Assembly (NCBI GenBank): GCA_020555865.1
Contig: JAJCJJ010000005.1
Span: forward strand, 62,001 to 126,000
Length of the DNA: 64,000 nucleotides
Direction: 5' to 3'
Source: a bacterium 210917-DFI.7.65
GTDB lineage: Bacteria; Bacillota; Clostridia; Oscillospirales; Oscillospiraceae
Position 1 is the first letter of the stretch; every line of letters begins with the position of its first letter. Positions 26,806-35,862 of this stretch are shown here, one piece after another. The notes below the pieces were generated by a model, which was not told the DNA's origin, made no database searches, and worked only from the letters and a program-made list of their open reading frames with translations. Both the position numbers and the translations under genes were made by a program.

Positions 26806-27447
26806 TTATTTGCAGATATAATTCTGCAGCCCAACGATCATGTACCGTCCCGCCACAGCTCCCTGATCGGGGGTTCCGATGGCCTTGGCGGCAAAAACCG
26901 CGGCTTTACCAAACTTGGGCGTCATATTTTTGGTGGCTTCCACACCCTCAGTGGCACCTTCCACCGCTGCATGGATCACCGCGTTCAGATCAGCGTTCTC
27001 CGCCGCTGCCGCTTCCACCGCTTTTTTAGCAGCAGCATCCACTGCATCCAGAATGGTCCGATCGCCCAGCGCACATTTGCCGCGCTTCTGGATACCTGCG
27101 GCAAAACCGGTCAGATAAGTCGCCAGTTCCACCGGGCCGATCTCACTCACACCCTTGAGCCCTTTACCGCCCTCCATCACGCCGCTGGACATCAGTGTGC
27201 CCATGGTGGAGGGAACCACGGAGGACATTTTCATACCGGCCTTCATCAGAGTCTTGCCGATATCGCCGGGTTCTGCATTCTCGCGGATCAAATCCGGCAG
27301 GGCGCCGTATCCTTTGTCCATGGTCAGACCCAAATCGCCGTCACCCATCTTGGCGTCCATGTCGCACAGCTCGTCGCGCTTGTCTGCAAACACTGCCGCA
27401 ACGCTTTCAAACAGTTCCGGAAGCTGCTCAAAAAGAATCTTATCCAT
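26806..27447 (-). CDS. dhaL: DhaL-like kinase subunit (Dak2, nucleotide-binding)
   Basis: A 213-residue Dak2 domain protein, the ADP/ATP-binding half of dihydroxyacetone-type kinases. KMGDGDLGLTMDKG near residue 33 carries the Asp residues that hold two magnesium ions. PSTMGTLMSSGVMEGGKGL and LGDRTILDAVDAA are the other nucleotide-site motifs. It pairs with the DhaK-like gene 15 bp upstream. No DhaM phosphocarrier gene follows, so the pair probably uses ATP directly, as in the non-PTS ketose kinases. In this cluster the substrate may be a ketotetrose or other ketose rather than dihydroxyacetone. Confidence 0.87.
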   Translation of the reverse strand: MDKILFEQLPELFESVAAVFADKRDELCDMDAKMGDGDLGLTMDKGYGALPDLIRENAEPGDIGKTLMKAGMKMSSVVPSTMGTLMSSGVMEGGKGLKGVSEIGPVELATYLTGFAAGIQKRGKCALGDRTILDAVDAAAKKAVEAAAAENADLNAVIHAAVEGATEGVEATKNMTPKFGKAAVFAAKAIGTPDQGAVAGRYMIVGLQNYICK

Positions 27448-27462
27448 TGCTGCTGCGCCTCC

Positions 27463-28458
27463 TTATGCCTGAGTGTAAAACGGCGTCTTCACAGGCAGGT
27501 CGATCTGCGCTTTCATTTCCTCATCGGCCATCTTGCAGATCGTGATAGACGCGCCGGCCATTTCCATAGAGGTGGCATATTCGCCCACAAAGGTGCGGTA
27601 TACCTTGATGCCCTTCTCGTCCAGGATCTTGCGCACGGAGTTGCACAGGATATACAGTTCTTCCACAGAGGTGGCACCCAGGCCGTTGATCAGCAGGGAA
27701 ACCTCTTCACCCTCCACTACAGGCATATCGCCCAGCAGCGTATCCAGAGATTCGCTCGCCAGCTCGTCCGCCGTCTTAATGGGGCCGTTCCACACACCCG
27801 GCTCACCATGGATGCCCATGCCCATGGCCATTTCATTTTCGCCCAGCGTAAAGTTGGGATGTCCTACCTCCGGGATGATGCAGGGCGTCAGCGCAAAGCC
27901 CACAGTGCGGGTGTTGTCCTTGGCCTTCTGGGCAGCGGCAAGCACTTCATCCAGGGTGCCGCCCTGGGCCGCCTTAGCCCCGGCACATTTATACATGAAG
28001 AAAATGCCGGCCACACCGCGGCGGGTATCGGGATTGGCATTGGAATTCACATCGTCGGCGCCTACAATGGAGCGGGTTTCAATGTCGTCCATCTCACACA
28101 TCTCAGCGGCCATATCAAAGTTCATGATATCACCGGTGTAGTTGCCGTAGAGATACAGAATACCGGCCCCGGCTTCCACTTCCTTGGAGACATTGTAGAT
28201 CTGCTCTGCCGAAGGGGACTGAAACACGCCGCCGACGCCGCAGCCATCGAGCAGGCCCTCGCCCACATAACCCAGGAACAGAGGCAAATGGCCCGTGCCA
28301 CCGCCGGTGATAATGGCCACCTTGCCGTCCTTCTTCTTGGCAGTGCAGTAGCAGCGCAGGTCGCCGTTCACATATTTTACCTGATCGCCATGGGCATCAT
28401 AGATACCTTTGAGCATCTCGTCCACATAGTTTTCCGGCGCGTTGATAATTTTTTTCAT
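27463..28458 (-). CDS. dhaK: DhaK-like kinase subunit (Dak1, substrate-binding)
   Basis: A 331-residue Dak1 domain protein that binds the ketose covalently through a histidine hemiaminal. The catalytic His lies in MGMGIHGEPGVWNG near residue 218. The substrate loop reads GGGTGHLPLFLGYVGEGLLD, whereas dihydroxyacetone kinases usually read GGGSGHEPAHAG. The changed loop suggests a larger or different substrate such as an erythrulose-type sugar (inference). ATG 28458 has AAGGAGGAACA. It lies in an operon between the AllA-like cupin and dhaL. Confidence 0.88.
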   Translation of the reverse strand: MKKIINAPENYVDEMLKGIYDAHGDQVKYVNGDLRCYCTAKKKDGKVAIITGGGTGHLPLFLGYVGEGLLDGCGVGGVFQSPSAEQIYNVSKEVEAGAGILYLYGNYTGDIMNFDMAAEMCEMDDIETRSIVGADDVNSNANPDTRRGVAGIFFMYKCAGAKAAQGGTLDEVLAAAQKAKDNTRTVGFALTPCIIPEVGHPNFTLGENEMAMGMGIHGEPGVWNGPIKTADELASESLDTLLGDMPVVEGEEVSLLINGLGATSVEELYILCNSVRKILDEKGIKVYRTFVGEYATSMEMAGASITICKMADEEMKAQIDLPVKTPFYTQA

Positions 28459-28482
28459 AAAAATGTTCCTCCTTGATCGCTT

Positions 28483-28947
28483 TTACAGCATTAAACCCAA
28501 TTCTTCCTGCAGGGAATCAAAATAGATGTCGTCATGGCTGGTATTGTTGCGGAAAATGCACACGCTCATGACCTCTTTTCCCACGGCGAAAGGCACCGCG
28601 TGCCACACAGAGGGTTTGAGGGAAATGCCCAGGCCGCAGGGGATGTAAAAAGCCTTCACGTTATCCGCTTCCAGCGCCCCCGCCGGGGCCATGCCCACAA
28701 TCAGGTCGCCGTCCATGGCGATCAGGTTTTCCGTAGTGTGGTCGTGAGCTTCAAAATCCTTGAGGATAAAGTCATGGGGCAGCACCCGCATCAGATTGAT
28801 GGACGTCGGCCCATCGATCACCACCGCCTGGGGATACCACAAATGGCTGGCGGGGTTGCCCCCGGCCTCGCGGCCTTCGGTGGTCAGCACCTCGCCGAAG
28901 GGGGCAAAGGCCTCCTGCGTCAGCTTCTGCACTTGAATCATTTTCAT
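28483..28947 (-). CDS. Ureidoglycolate lyase (AllA)-like cupin in a sugar operon
   Basis: A 154-residue small beta-barrel protein resembling the AllA family. Supporting stretches are FAPFGEVLTTEGREAGGNPA, AHDHTTENLIAMDGDLIVGM and LGISLKPSVWHAVPFAVG, where the His residues could bind metal or substrate. There are no allantoin genes around; the gene lies between an ABC sugar permease and a DhaK-like kinase. A role as a sugar isomerase, epimerase or lyase for the imported carbohydrate is more likely than ureidoglycolate cleavage, but this is inference. ATG 28947 has AAAGGAACGG. Confidence 0.72.
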   Translation of the reverse strand: MKMIQVQKLTQEAFAPFGEVLTTEGREAGGNPASHLWYPQAVVIDGPTSINLMRVLPHDFILKDFEAHDHTTENLIAMDGDLIVGMAPAGALEADNVKAFYIPCGLGISLKPSVWHAVPFAVGKEVMSVCIFRNNTSHDDIYFDSLQEELGLML

Positions 28948-28996
28948 ATAAAACCGTTCCTTTCTGCAAGCGCGGCTCCGTGCCGCGCACCCGTTC

Positions 28997-30043
28997 TCAG
29001 GAAGCAGCCGCGGCCTTTTGAGCCTCGCGCTTTTCCAGCACCACGCTGAGCACCAACGCAGCGATCAGCAGACAGCCATTGGCAAAGGTTTTGGCATTGT
29101 CGGACATGTGCATCAGGCCAAAGGCATTGGCAATCATCTGCAGCAGCAGCACCGCCAGTACCACACCCGCCACGCGGCCCTTGCCGCCGTCTGGATGGAC
29201 GCCGCCCAGCACAACGATCAGCAGCGACAGCAGCGTATAGGTGGAGCCGTTGGAGGATTTAGCACTGTTGAGGTGGGAAGTAATCAGAATACCCGAAATA
29301 CCGCCCAGGATACCGGAGAACATATAAGTCATAATCGTGACTTTCAGCGTGTTGATGCCCGAATACATGGCTGCCTGGGCATTGGAGCCGAGGAAATAGA
29401 TCTCGTGGCCGAAAACGGTGCATTTCATAATGAACACCACAACCGCCACCACGGCAATGAAAATAAACAGCACATAAGGTATGCCCGCCACGGTACCGTT
29501 GGCAATATTTTTGAAGGCGTCGCACATACCGTTGATGGCAGGTCCGCCGGTGATGCCGTAGGCCAGGCCGGTATAAAGCTGCAGGCCGCACAGAGTAACC
29601 AGCATGGCCGGCAGGCCGAAATAGCCGATGATGAAACCGTTGAACGCGCCGCAGGCAGCGCCCACCACAACCGCCACCACACAAGCAAGAACAATCGCGG
29701 GAACGACCATGGCGGGGTTGGCCACCTCACCGCCTTCTATGAGGACCATGTTTTTCACAATCAGCGCCGCGAGAACGCCGCTCAGGTTCATAATACCCAC
29801 CAGGGACAAATCAATGCCGCCGGCAATCATACAGGCCATCATGCCCAAGGCCAGCACGCCGTATTCCGGGAACTGGAAAATCATGGAGCGCACATTCAGC
29901 ACGGTGAAATAGGAACCGGGCTTCAGGATCAGCATGATGATGCACACCAGGAGCATCAGCGCAATAATCGTCAGAATATGGTTGTCTTTTTTCATTCGGA
30001 GCGGGCTTTTTGAAGCCGCCAGCTTACTCTCATTCGCACTCAT
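28997..30043 (-). CDS. Sugar ABC transporter permease (RbsC-like), second copy
   Basis: A 348-residue BPD_transp_2-type permease of the ribose/autoinducer-2/rhamnose importer class. It has about ten hydrophobic segments. FPEYGVLALGMMACMIAGGIDL near 52 is the family signature for this group, followed by ALVLSV near the C-terminus. A charged 25-residue N-terminus precedes TM1. ATG 30043 follows AAGGAGGTGCG. It is one of two adjacent non-identical permeases, which would form the heterodimeric channel. Confidence 0.92.
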   Translation of the reverse strand: MSANESKLAASKSPLRMKKDNHILTIIALMLLVCIIMLILKPGSYFTVLNVRSMIFQFPEYGVLALGMMACMIAGGIDLSLVGIMNLSGVLAALIVKNMVLIEGGEVANPAMVVPAIVLACVVAVVVGAACGAFNGFIIGYFGLPAMLVTLCGLQLYTGLAYGITGGPAINGMCDAFKNIANGTVAGIPYVLFIFIAVVAVVVFIMKCTVFGHEIYFLGSNAQAAMYSGINTLKVTIMTYMFSGILGGISGILITSHLNSAKSSNGSTYTLLSLLIVVLGGVHPDGGKGRVAGVVLAVLLLQMIANAFGLMHMSDNAKTFANGCLLIAALVLSVVLEKREAQKAAAAS

Positions 30044-30058
30044 TTGCAGCGCACCTCC

Positions 30059-31072
30059 TTAAATCTTGCCCAGGCTGGCCTGACGCTTGGCCTGAATCGA
30101 CGTCATGATCGCGCCCAGCAGCAGCACCAGGCCCACGGCAAAGGTCTGCCAGCAGGTGGGAATGCCCAGCATGTTCAGGTTGTTCTGCACCAGAGTGATC
30201 AACAGCACGCCAAGTACCGTGCCGCCCACACTGCCATGGCCGCCGGTCAGGCGGCAGCCGCCCACGACGCAGGCAGCGATAATGATCATTTCATCGCCCA
30301 TCAGCGCGGAGGTGGTGGAGGAGTGCATCAGAGTCGTATAGATCATAGCGGTGGCGCCGGCTACCACGCCGCAGAAAATATAAGCGAAGAACTGCAGGCG
30401 GCGCACATTGAAACCCGCGATACGGGCGGCGTTGGCATCGCCGCCGATGGCATACAGTCCGCGGCCCAGCATAGTGAATTTCATCACCAACGCCATGACC
30501 ACACACAAAATCACCGGCACCAGGAACAGCACCGTCAGCGGGTAAGTAAAGCCGGTGGAAGGCGCAGTGTACGTAATCATATTGATCTCATACAGGCTCT
30601 GAAGGGAGCTGGGCAACGTTGTAAACTCGCGGGTGCCCAGCAACATCACCAGGCCGCCGGAAGCCACAGAACTGGTGGCCAGCGTGGCAATCAGAGGCGG
30701 CAGCTTCAGATAAGAGACCAGAATACCGTTCAGGATCCCGAACACCAGGCCGATAAACATGGCCAAGCCGAAGAAGAAGAACAGGTTGTCCGGTCCCATT
30801 TCATGATAATTCATATACAGCGGCACATACATAGCCACGCAGCCCACCGCGGGGAAAGATACGTCGATGCCGCCGGAGATGATGACCACCATCTCACAAA
30901 TGGCAAAACACATGGTAAAAATACCGGCACGGGCCAGGTTGATGGCAGTGGCCGGGCTGAGGAACGCCGGTTCGCGTATGGCGGCAATGAGACAGAAGAC
31001 GACCATGACGTAGATCAGAATCATGGGCGTACTGGTCAGCGCCATTTTCAATTTCTGGTTTTTCGTGGTCAT
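30059..31072 (-). CDS. Sugar ABC transporter permease (RbsC-like), first copy
   Basis: A 337-residue permease of the same class as its downstream neighbour. LARAGIFTMCFAICEMVVII and SGGIDVSFPAVGCVAMYVPL near residue 65 form the EAA-like family signature of carbohydrate uptake type 2 permeases. About eight to ten TM segments. ATG 31072 overlaps the stop of the ATPase gene (ATGA), so translation is coupled. It probably makes a heterodimer with the 28997-30043 product. Confidence 0.92.
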   Translation of the reverse strand: MTTKNQKLKMALTSTPMILIYVMVVFCLIAAIREPAFLSPATAINLARAGIFTMCFAICEMVVIISGGIDVSFPAVGCVAMYVPLYMNYHEMGPDNLFFFFGLAMFIGLVFGILNGILVSYLKLPPLIATLATSSVASGGLVMLLGTREFTTLPSSLQSLYEINMITYTAPSTGFTYPLTVLFLVPVILCVVMALVMKFTMLGRGLYAIGGDANAARIAGFNVRRLQFFAYIFCGVVAGATAMIYTTLMHSSTTSALMGDEMIIIAACVVGGCRLTGGHGSVGGTVLGVLLITLVQNNLNMLGIPTCWQTFAVGLVLLLGAIMTSIQAKRQASLGKI

Positions 31073-32607
31073 TTCTCTTCGACCTCCTGTTCCGTAGTCT
31101 GTGCAGCGCTTTTTGCGGCATCGGAGGCGCCGATCAGCAGATTCGAAAGCGACAGTTCGTCGATGGAATTATCCACAGCGGCCTCAACCTTGCCGTCGCG
31201 CATCACGATGATCTTGTTGCAGTTCTGCACCAGCTCCGGCAGGTCGTCGGAAATGACGATAATGCCAATACCCTTCTGGGCCAGGTCGCGCAAAATGGCA
31301 TGGATTTCCGCCTTTGCGCCAATATCAACGCCCACCGTGGGACCGTCCAGAATAAAGAGCTTGGGGTCGGTGTTGAGCCATTTGGCAATGACCACCTTCT
31401 GCGCGTTGCCGCCGGAGAGCGTCCGCACCGCAGGCTTGGGCGAGGGCGCCACAATATTGATCTCGTCAATCCAGCGGCGCGTAACGGTTTCCATTGCCTG
31501 CTCGTCCAGCTTGCCGCCTTTCATATACTTGCGGATAGAAGAGGCCACCGTATTGTCCTGAATGGAGCGATCCATAAACAGCCCCTGGGTCAGGCGGTCC
31601 TCCGGCACATAGCCAATATCGTTGGCCATGGCATCGTTGACGCTTTTTATTGTGATCTCCTTGCCATTGAGCACAATTCTGCCGCTTTCCGCCGGGGTCA
31701 GACCGAACAGCGCCTGGCCGATCTCGCCGCGGCCGCTGCCCAGAAGGCCCGTGAGGCCCAGCACGTCGCCCCGGTTCAGGGTAAAGGACACGTCCTCAAA
31801 AGCCCCCTTACGGGTCAAATGCTCTACGCGCAGGATTTCTTCCGCATTTTCTGCAGGATGGTATTTTTCATCCGACACGTCGTGGCCGGTCATATCACGG
31901 GTGAAGCGAGCCTGATCGTATTCGCTGATGGGACCGCTGGATACATACGCGCCGTTGCGCAGGATCGTCAGCCGGTCGGCAATGCGGTAAATCTCATCCA
32001 GCTTGTGGTTGACGATCATTACCGCGATGCCTTTTTCCTTCAGCTTGCGTACGATATCCCACAGTTTGTCCACCTCGCGGGCGGTCAGCGCCGTGGTCGG
32101 TTCGTCCAGGATCAGCAGCTTTGCGTCGTTGATGATGGCGCGGCAGATCGCCACCATCTGTTTATTTGCCACACTCAGGCGCTCAAGCTTCACATCCGGG
32201 TCGATGTGCGCACCGACCTGCTCCATGGCAAGCCGCGCCGTTTCGTGTATTTGTTTCCAATTCACAAATTTTATTTTATTTTTCAGTTCCCCATTGAGCG
32301 CGATGTTCTCCGCCACCGTCAGGTTCGGAAACACGGCAAAATCCTGGTAAATCACCTGGATGCCGCGGTTGATCGCGTCCATGGGCTTCATCTTTTCCAC
32401 TTTTTCTCCATCGATCCAGATAGAGCCTTCATCGGCATTGTGTACGCCGGAGATCGCCTTGATCAGCGTAGATTTTCCACAGCCGTTTTCACCAGCCAGG
32501 CAGTGAATTTCCCCTTTTCGGATCTCCAGGTCGACTCCCTTCAGAGCGTGGACGCCGCCGAAGGATTTTTTGATGCCTTCCAGTTTCAAAAAGACTTCAT
32601 CAGCCAT
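31069..32607 (-). CDS. Sugar ABC transporter ATP-binding protein (RbsA/MglA-like)
   Basis: A 512-residue tandem ATPase typical of carbohydrate uptake type 2 systems. The first domain has Walker A GENGCGKSTLIKA near 38, signature LSVANKQMVAICRA and Walker B LLILDEPTTALT. The second domain has GLLGSGRGEIGQ in place of a classical Walker A, signature LSGGNAQKVVIAKWL and Walker B LFILDGPTVGVD, the usual D-G change of the family. ATG 32607 starts at the family boundary. It energises import by the two downstream permeases with the lipoprotein encoded at 32731-33783. Confidence 0.95.
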   Translation of the reverse strand: MADEVFLKLEGIKKSFGGVHALKGVDLEIRKGEIHCLAGENGCGKSTLIKAISGVHNADEGSIWIDGEKVEKMKPMDAINRGIQVIYQDFAVFPNLTVAENIALNGELKNKIKFVNWKQIHETARLAMEQVGAHIDPDVKLERLSVANKQMVAICRAIINDAKLLILDEPTTALTAREVDKLWDIVRKLKEKGIAVMIVNHKLDEIYRIADRLTILRNGAYVSSGPISEYDQARFTRDMTGHDVSDEKYHPAENAEEILRVEHLTRKGAFEDVSFTLNRGDVLGLTGLLGSGRGEIGQALFGLTPAESGRIVLNGKEITIKSVNDAMANDIGYVPEDRLTQGLFMDRSIQDNTVASSIRKYMKGGKLDEQAMETVTRRWIDEINIVAPSPKPAVRTLSGGNAQKVVIAKWLNTDPKLFILDGPTVGVDIGAKAEIHAILRDLAQKGIGIIVISDDLPELVQNCNKIIVMRDGKVEAAVDNSIDELSLSNLLIGASDAAKSAAQTTEQEVEEK

Positions 32608-32647
32608 AGTACCGGCCCCCCGTTTTTCCTATATAGTCTGTCTATGC

Positions 32648-32686
32648 AAACCCCCATGCGGGGCGTATGCCGCCGCATGGGGGTTT
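32648..32686 (-). terminator. Hairpin between binding-protein and ATPase genes (possible partial terminator)
   Basis: Stem AAACCCCCATGCGG / CCGCATGGGGGTTT with an 11-base loop inside the 123-bp gap. In binding-protein operons such a structure often lowers downstream expression or protects the 5' message, so more binding protein than transporter is made (known pattern; inference here). Confidence 0.65.
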
Positions 32687-32730
32687 CTGATGCATCCGCT
32701 TAAGTATTGTTCAGTTGGTATTGCGAACTC

Positions 32731-33783
32731 TTAGAAATCGTAATCGTCCAAATTGTCCTTCGTCACGTCCACGCGGGCGTTGCCGTACAGAACAGTGGGA
32801 ACATCTGCATCGGGCGTCAGGGTGTCGTAACCGGCAGCGTTCAGGGACAGTGCGGAGGTATCCAGCTCTGTGCCGGCTGCCTTGGCGTCCAGAACGGCGA
32901 TGGCCATCTCGATCATAGCCTTGCCAGCCTCAGCGGGATCCCACACGGAGAAGGTGGCGATGGTGTCGCTCTCCACGAACTGCCGTGCGATGGAGGTCAT
33001 GGAAGTGCCGACCACAGCGACCTTACCGGTCAGGCCCAGTTCTTCCACTGCCTGCGCAGCGCCCACGACGTCAGTGGAAGCGCTGCCCTGAATGGCCACG
33101 ATGTCGGGGTTGGCCTGCAGCAGTTCCTTGGTCTGGTTGTAAGAAGAAGTGGTGTCGTCGCCCGTCTCAAAACGGCCGGCGTTGGTCATGTTGGTGTTGG
33201 CTGCGAAATACTCGTCCGCTGCATCGCACCATTCGTTGTGGGAAACAGAGTTCAGGTCGCCCACGAACTGGATGTACTTGCCTTCGCCGCCGGCCAGCTC
33301 AGCCAGCTCCTCGGCAAAGTGCGTGCCGTAATCTGCGTTCACGAACGCCTCGACGTCATAGTCGAAATACTTGGGATCCATGGAGGAAGCCTCGTGGGTG
33401 ATGACCACGATGCCCTGATCTCTGGCCTTCTCCAGCACGGGAGCCAGGGACTCGGAGTCGAAGGGAACCACGCAGATGGCGTCCCAATCCTCTGCCAGCA
33501 GCTGCTCCACCACGCCGGCCTGGTCGGCGCCCTCGGCGCTGCCGCGGTAGACGTAGTTGGTGCCGTTATCGGCATTGTAGGCCTCCACGCCGTCTTCCAT
33601 GCGCTGGAACCAGCCGATGTTGGTCATCTTGGGAACGACCGCGATCTTGTAATCGGTCCCCTCAGCGCCGCTGTTCGGCTCGTTGGTGCTGCCGCCATTT
33701 TCCTTGGGGCCGCAGCCTGCAAACAGGGTAGCAGTCATGACTGCCGCTGCACCCAGCGCAAGGAGTCTCTTATGATTCTTCAT
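32731..33783 (-). CDS. Sugar ABC transporter substrate-binding lipoprotein (RhaS/LsrB/RbsB type)
   Basis: A 350-residue periplasmic-binding-protein-like fold (Peripla_BP_4). Residues 1-23 form a lipoprotein signal ending in the lipobox LFAGC, followed by a Gly/Asn/Ser-rich linker. KIAVVPKMTNIGWFQRMEDG near 46 and WDAICVVPFDSESLAPVLEK near 100 resemble the binding proteins for autoinducer-2, rhamnose or pentoses. VAIQGSASTDVVGAAQAVEE and VVGTSMTSIARQFV line the second lobe. The ligand cannot be decided by eye. It is first in the leftward operon, with its own promoter at 33838-33866. Confidence 0.92.
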   Translation of the reverse strand: MKNHKRLLALGAAAVMTATLFAGCGPKENGGSTNEPNSGAEGTDYKIAVVPKMTNIGWFQRMEDGVEAYNADNGTNYVYRGSAEGADQAGVVEQLLAEDWDAICVVPFDSESLAPVLEKARDQGIVVITHEASSMDPKYFDYDVEAFVNADYGTHFAEELAELAGGEGKYIQFVGDLNSVSHNEWCDAADEYFAANTNMTNAGRFETGDDTTSSYNQTKELLQANPDIVAIQGSASTDVVGAAQAVEELGLTGKVAVVGTSMTSIARQFVESDTIATFSVWDPAEAGKAMIEMAIAVLDAKAAGTELDTSALSLNAAGYDTLTPDADVPTVLYGNARVDVTKDNLDDYDF

Positions 33784-33837
33784 GGTAATCAGGTCCTCTC
33801 TTCATCTGATTTTATTCGGTCTTCCAACCGTACCCTT

Positions 33838-33866
33838 ATAGTAAAATATTCATGCCTTAATGTCAA
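33838..33866 (-). promoter_or_regulatory. Promoter of the sugar ABC operon
   Basis: Read leftward: TTGACA (33866-33861), 17-bp spacer, TACTAT (33843-33838), about 55 bp before ATG 33783. Confidence 0.78.
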
Positions 33867-34043
33867 GAAAAATTCCACAACAAAACAAAATTTTGCCATC
33901 ATTTTTTGTCGAATTTCTACAGACAACACCCCTCAAAACATGCAATTTGCTAAAAACGGGGAAAAATATGTTCTGTCCTTTGTAACATTATACTAATCCC
34001 CGGCAAAGATTCTCCCATATGCGGCCATTCATCCATATTCAGC

Positions 34044-34104
34044 GGACAATCTTTGTGCAAATGAGTGTCCCGCGCTTGATTTCGCAGCACAAATCCGTTA
34101 TGAT
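34044..34104 (+). promoter_or_regulatory. Ribulokinase promoter with upstream inverted repeat
   Basis: TTGATT (34076-34081), 17-bp spacer, TATGAT (34099-34104), then GGAAGGAG before ATG 34147. Just upstream, GGACA (34044-34048) and TGTCC (34066-34070) flank TTTGTGCAAA, a possible regulator site. No regulator gene is in the cluster, so the controlling protein is unknown. Confidence 0.6.
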
Positions 34105-34146
34105 GCTGTCAGAACCACCAAAAGAAATGGGAAGGAGTCCTGTTTT

Positions 34147-35814
34147 ATGAGTAAATATACCATTGGCATTGATTACGGCTCCCTGTCCGGCCGGGCAGTC
34201 CTGGTGCGCTGCGACAGCGGCGAGGTTGTGGCCGAAAGCACCATGGACTATCCCCACGCCGTCATGGACGCCGCCCTGAGCGACGGAACGCCCCTGGGCC
34301 AGGACTGGGCGCTGCAGGACCCCCAGGATTATCTGGACGTGCTCGATACCGTGATCCCCGCCGTGCTGCGCGAAAGCGGCGTGGCGGCGGAAGACGTGAT
34401 CGGCGTGGGCACGGACTTCACCGCCTGCACCGTGCTCCCCGTGAAAGCCGACGGCACGCCGCTGTGCTTCCTCCCCCAGTTCCGCTCCACACCCAACGCC
34501 TATGTGAAGCTGTGGAAGCACCACGCCGCGGAAAAATACGCCGCCCGGGTGACGGAGATCGCCGCCCAGCGGGGAGAGCCGTTCCTGCAGCGCTATGGCG
34601 GCAAAATTTCCAGCGAGTGGGAAATTCCGAAGATCTGGCAGATTCTGGACGAAAGCCCGGAAGTCTATGAAGCCGCCGACCACATTGTGGAGGGCGGCGA
34701 CTGGATCGTCTGGCAGCTCACCGGCGTTTTGCGCAAGAACACCTGCGCCGCCGGCTATAAAGGCACCTGGAGCGCTTCGGAAGGCTATCCCTCTGAGGAC
34801 TTCTTCAAAGCCCTGGACCCCCGCCTGTCCAACTATGTTTCTGAAAAACTGAACTTCCCCGCCGCGGCCCTGGGCAGCGCCGTGGGCGGCGTTACGGAGG
34901 AAATGGCCCGCAGAACCGGCCTGCGCCCCGGCACCCCCGTGTCCGCCTCCATCATCGACGCCCACGTGGCCATGCCTTCCGCCGGCATCACCGGACCAGG
35001 CCAGCTGCTGGCGATCATGGGCACCTCCACCTGCGACATCCTGCTGTCGAAGGAAGAACGCATGGTGCCCGGCATGTGCGGCGTGGTGGACGGCGGCGTA
35101 TATCCGGGCTATTACGCCTACGAGGCGGGCCAGTCCTGCGTGGGCGACCATTTCGCCTGGTTTGTGGACCGCTGCTGCCCCGCCGCTTACAAAGAGGAAG
35201 CCGACCGGCAGGGCAAAAATTTGCACGTTTACCTCACCGAGCTGGCCGAAACGCTGCAGCCCGGTGAAAGCGGCCTCATCGCCCTGGATTGGTGGAACGG
35301 CAACCGCAGCGTGCTGACGGATTACGACCTGACGGGCCTGATCGTGGGGATGACCCTGTCCACCCGGCCCGAAGAAATCTACCGCGCCCTGATCGAAGCC
35401 ACCGCCTACGGCACGCGGATGATTGTGGAAAATTTTGTGCGCCACGGCGTGCCGGTAACCAAATTTGTGGCCACCGGCGGCATCAGCCAGAAAAATGCCA
35501 TGGCCATGCAGATCTACGCCGACGTGCTGAACATGCCCGTGCACATCGCCGACGGCAAGCAGGGCGGCGCATTGGGCGCGGCGTGTTTCGCCGCCGTGGC
35601 GGCCGGGAAAGCGGCCGGCGGGTATGATTCCATCACCGAAGCCGCCGCCGTCATGGGCCGGCAGAAGGACGCCTTCTATGCCCCCATCCCCGAACACGCG
35701 GCAGTATACGAAACGCTCTACCGCGAATACGGCGCCCTGCACGACTACTTCGGCCGCGGCGGCAGCGACGTGATGAAACGGCTCAAAGCCATACGCACCA
35801 AAATCAAAGGATGA
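34147..35814 (+). CDS. araB: Ribulokinase-like FGGY carbohydrate kinase
   Basis: A 555-residue FGGY kinase of ribulokinase length. The phosphate-1 motif is IGIDYGSLSGRAVLVRCDSG, the ribulokinase-type GTDFTACTVLPV lies near residue 90, the central part reads GGDWIVWQLTGV, and ALDWWNGNRSVLTDYDLTGL near 380 is characteristic of AraB. The adenine loop is ATGGISQKNAMAMQIYAD near 442. Ribulokinase phosphorylates L-ribulose and several other ketopentoses. The usual araA and araD are not beside it; the partners are an ABC importer, a DhaK/L pair and an AllA-like protein, so the true substrate may not be ribulose. Divergent from the importer operon. Confidence 0.87.
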   Translation: MSKYTIGIDYGSLSGRAVLVRCDSGEVVAESTMDYPHAVMDAALSDGTPLGQDWALQDPQDYLDVLDTVIPAVLRESGVAAEDVIGVGTDFTACTVLPVKADGTPLCFLPQFRSTPNAYVKLWKHHAAEKYAARVTEIAAQRGEPFLQRYGGKISSEWEIPKIWQILDESPEVYEAADHIVEGGDWIVWQLTGVLRKNTCAAGYKGTWSASEGYPSEDFFKALDPRLSNYVSEKLNFPAAALGSAVGGVTEEMARRTGLRPGTPVSASIIDAHVAMPSAGITGPGQLLAIMGTSTCDILLSKEERMVPGMCGVVDGGVYPGYYAYEAGQSCVGDHFAWFVDRCCPAAYKEEADRQGKNLHVYLTELAETLQPGESGLIALDWWNGNRSVLTDYDLTGLIVGMTLSTRPEEIYRALIEATAYGTRMIVENFVRHGVPVTKFVATGGISQKNAMAMQIYADVLNMPVHIADGKQGGALGAACFAAVAAGKAAGGYDSITEAAAVMGRQKDAFYAPIPEHAAVYETLYREYGALHDYFGRGGSDVMKRLKAIRTKIKG

Positions 35815-35827
35815 CCGGAAAGCGCAA

Positions 35828-35859
35828 AAGGGAGCACGGAAAATTTTCCGTGCTCCCTT
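35828..35859. terminator. Terminator of the ribulokinase gene
   Basis: Perfect palindrome with 16-bp arms, AAGGGAGCACGGAAAA and its complement, followed by GTTT. It also lies 3 bp beyond the stop of the leftward gene at 35863, so it may serve both. Confidence 0.8.
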
Positions 35860-35862
35860 GTT

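Noticed and set aside
26353..28476. 707-codon open frame opposite dhaK and dhaL
   Set aside because: It crosses two terminators and two real genes on the other strand. The translation is low-complexity His/Arg-rich.
34039..35742. 567-codon open frame antisense to the ribulokinase gene
   Set aside because: A high-GC mirror frame of a clear FGGY kinase; His/Gly-rich composition and no family signature.
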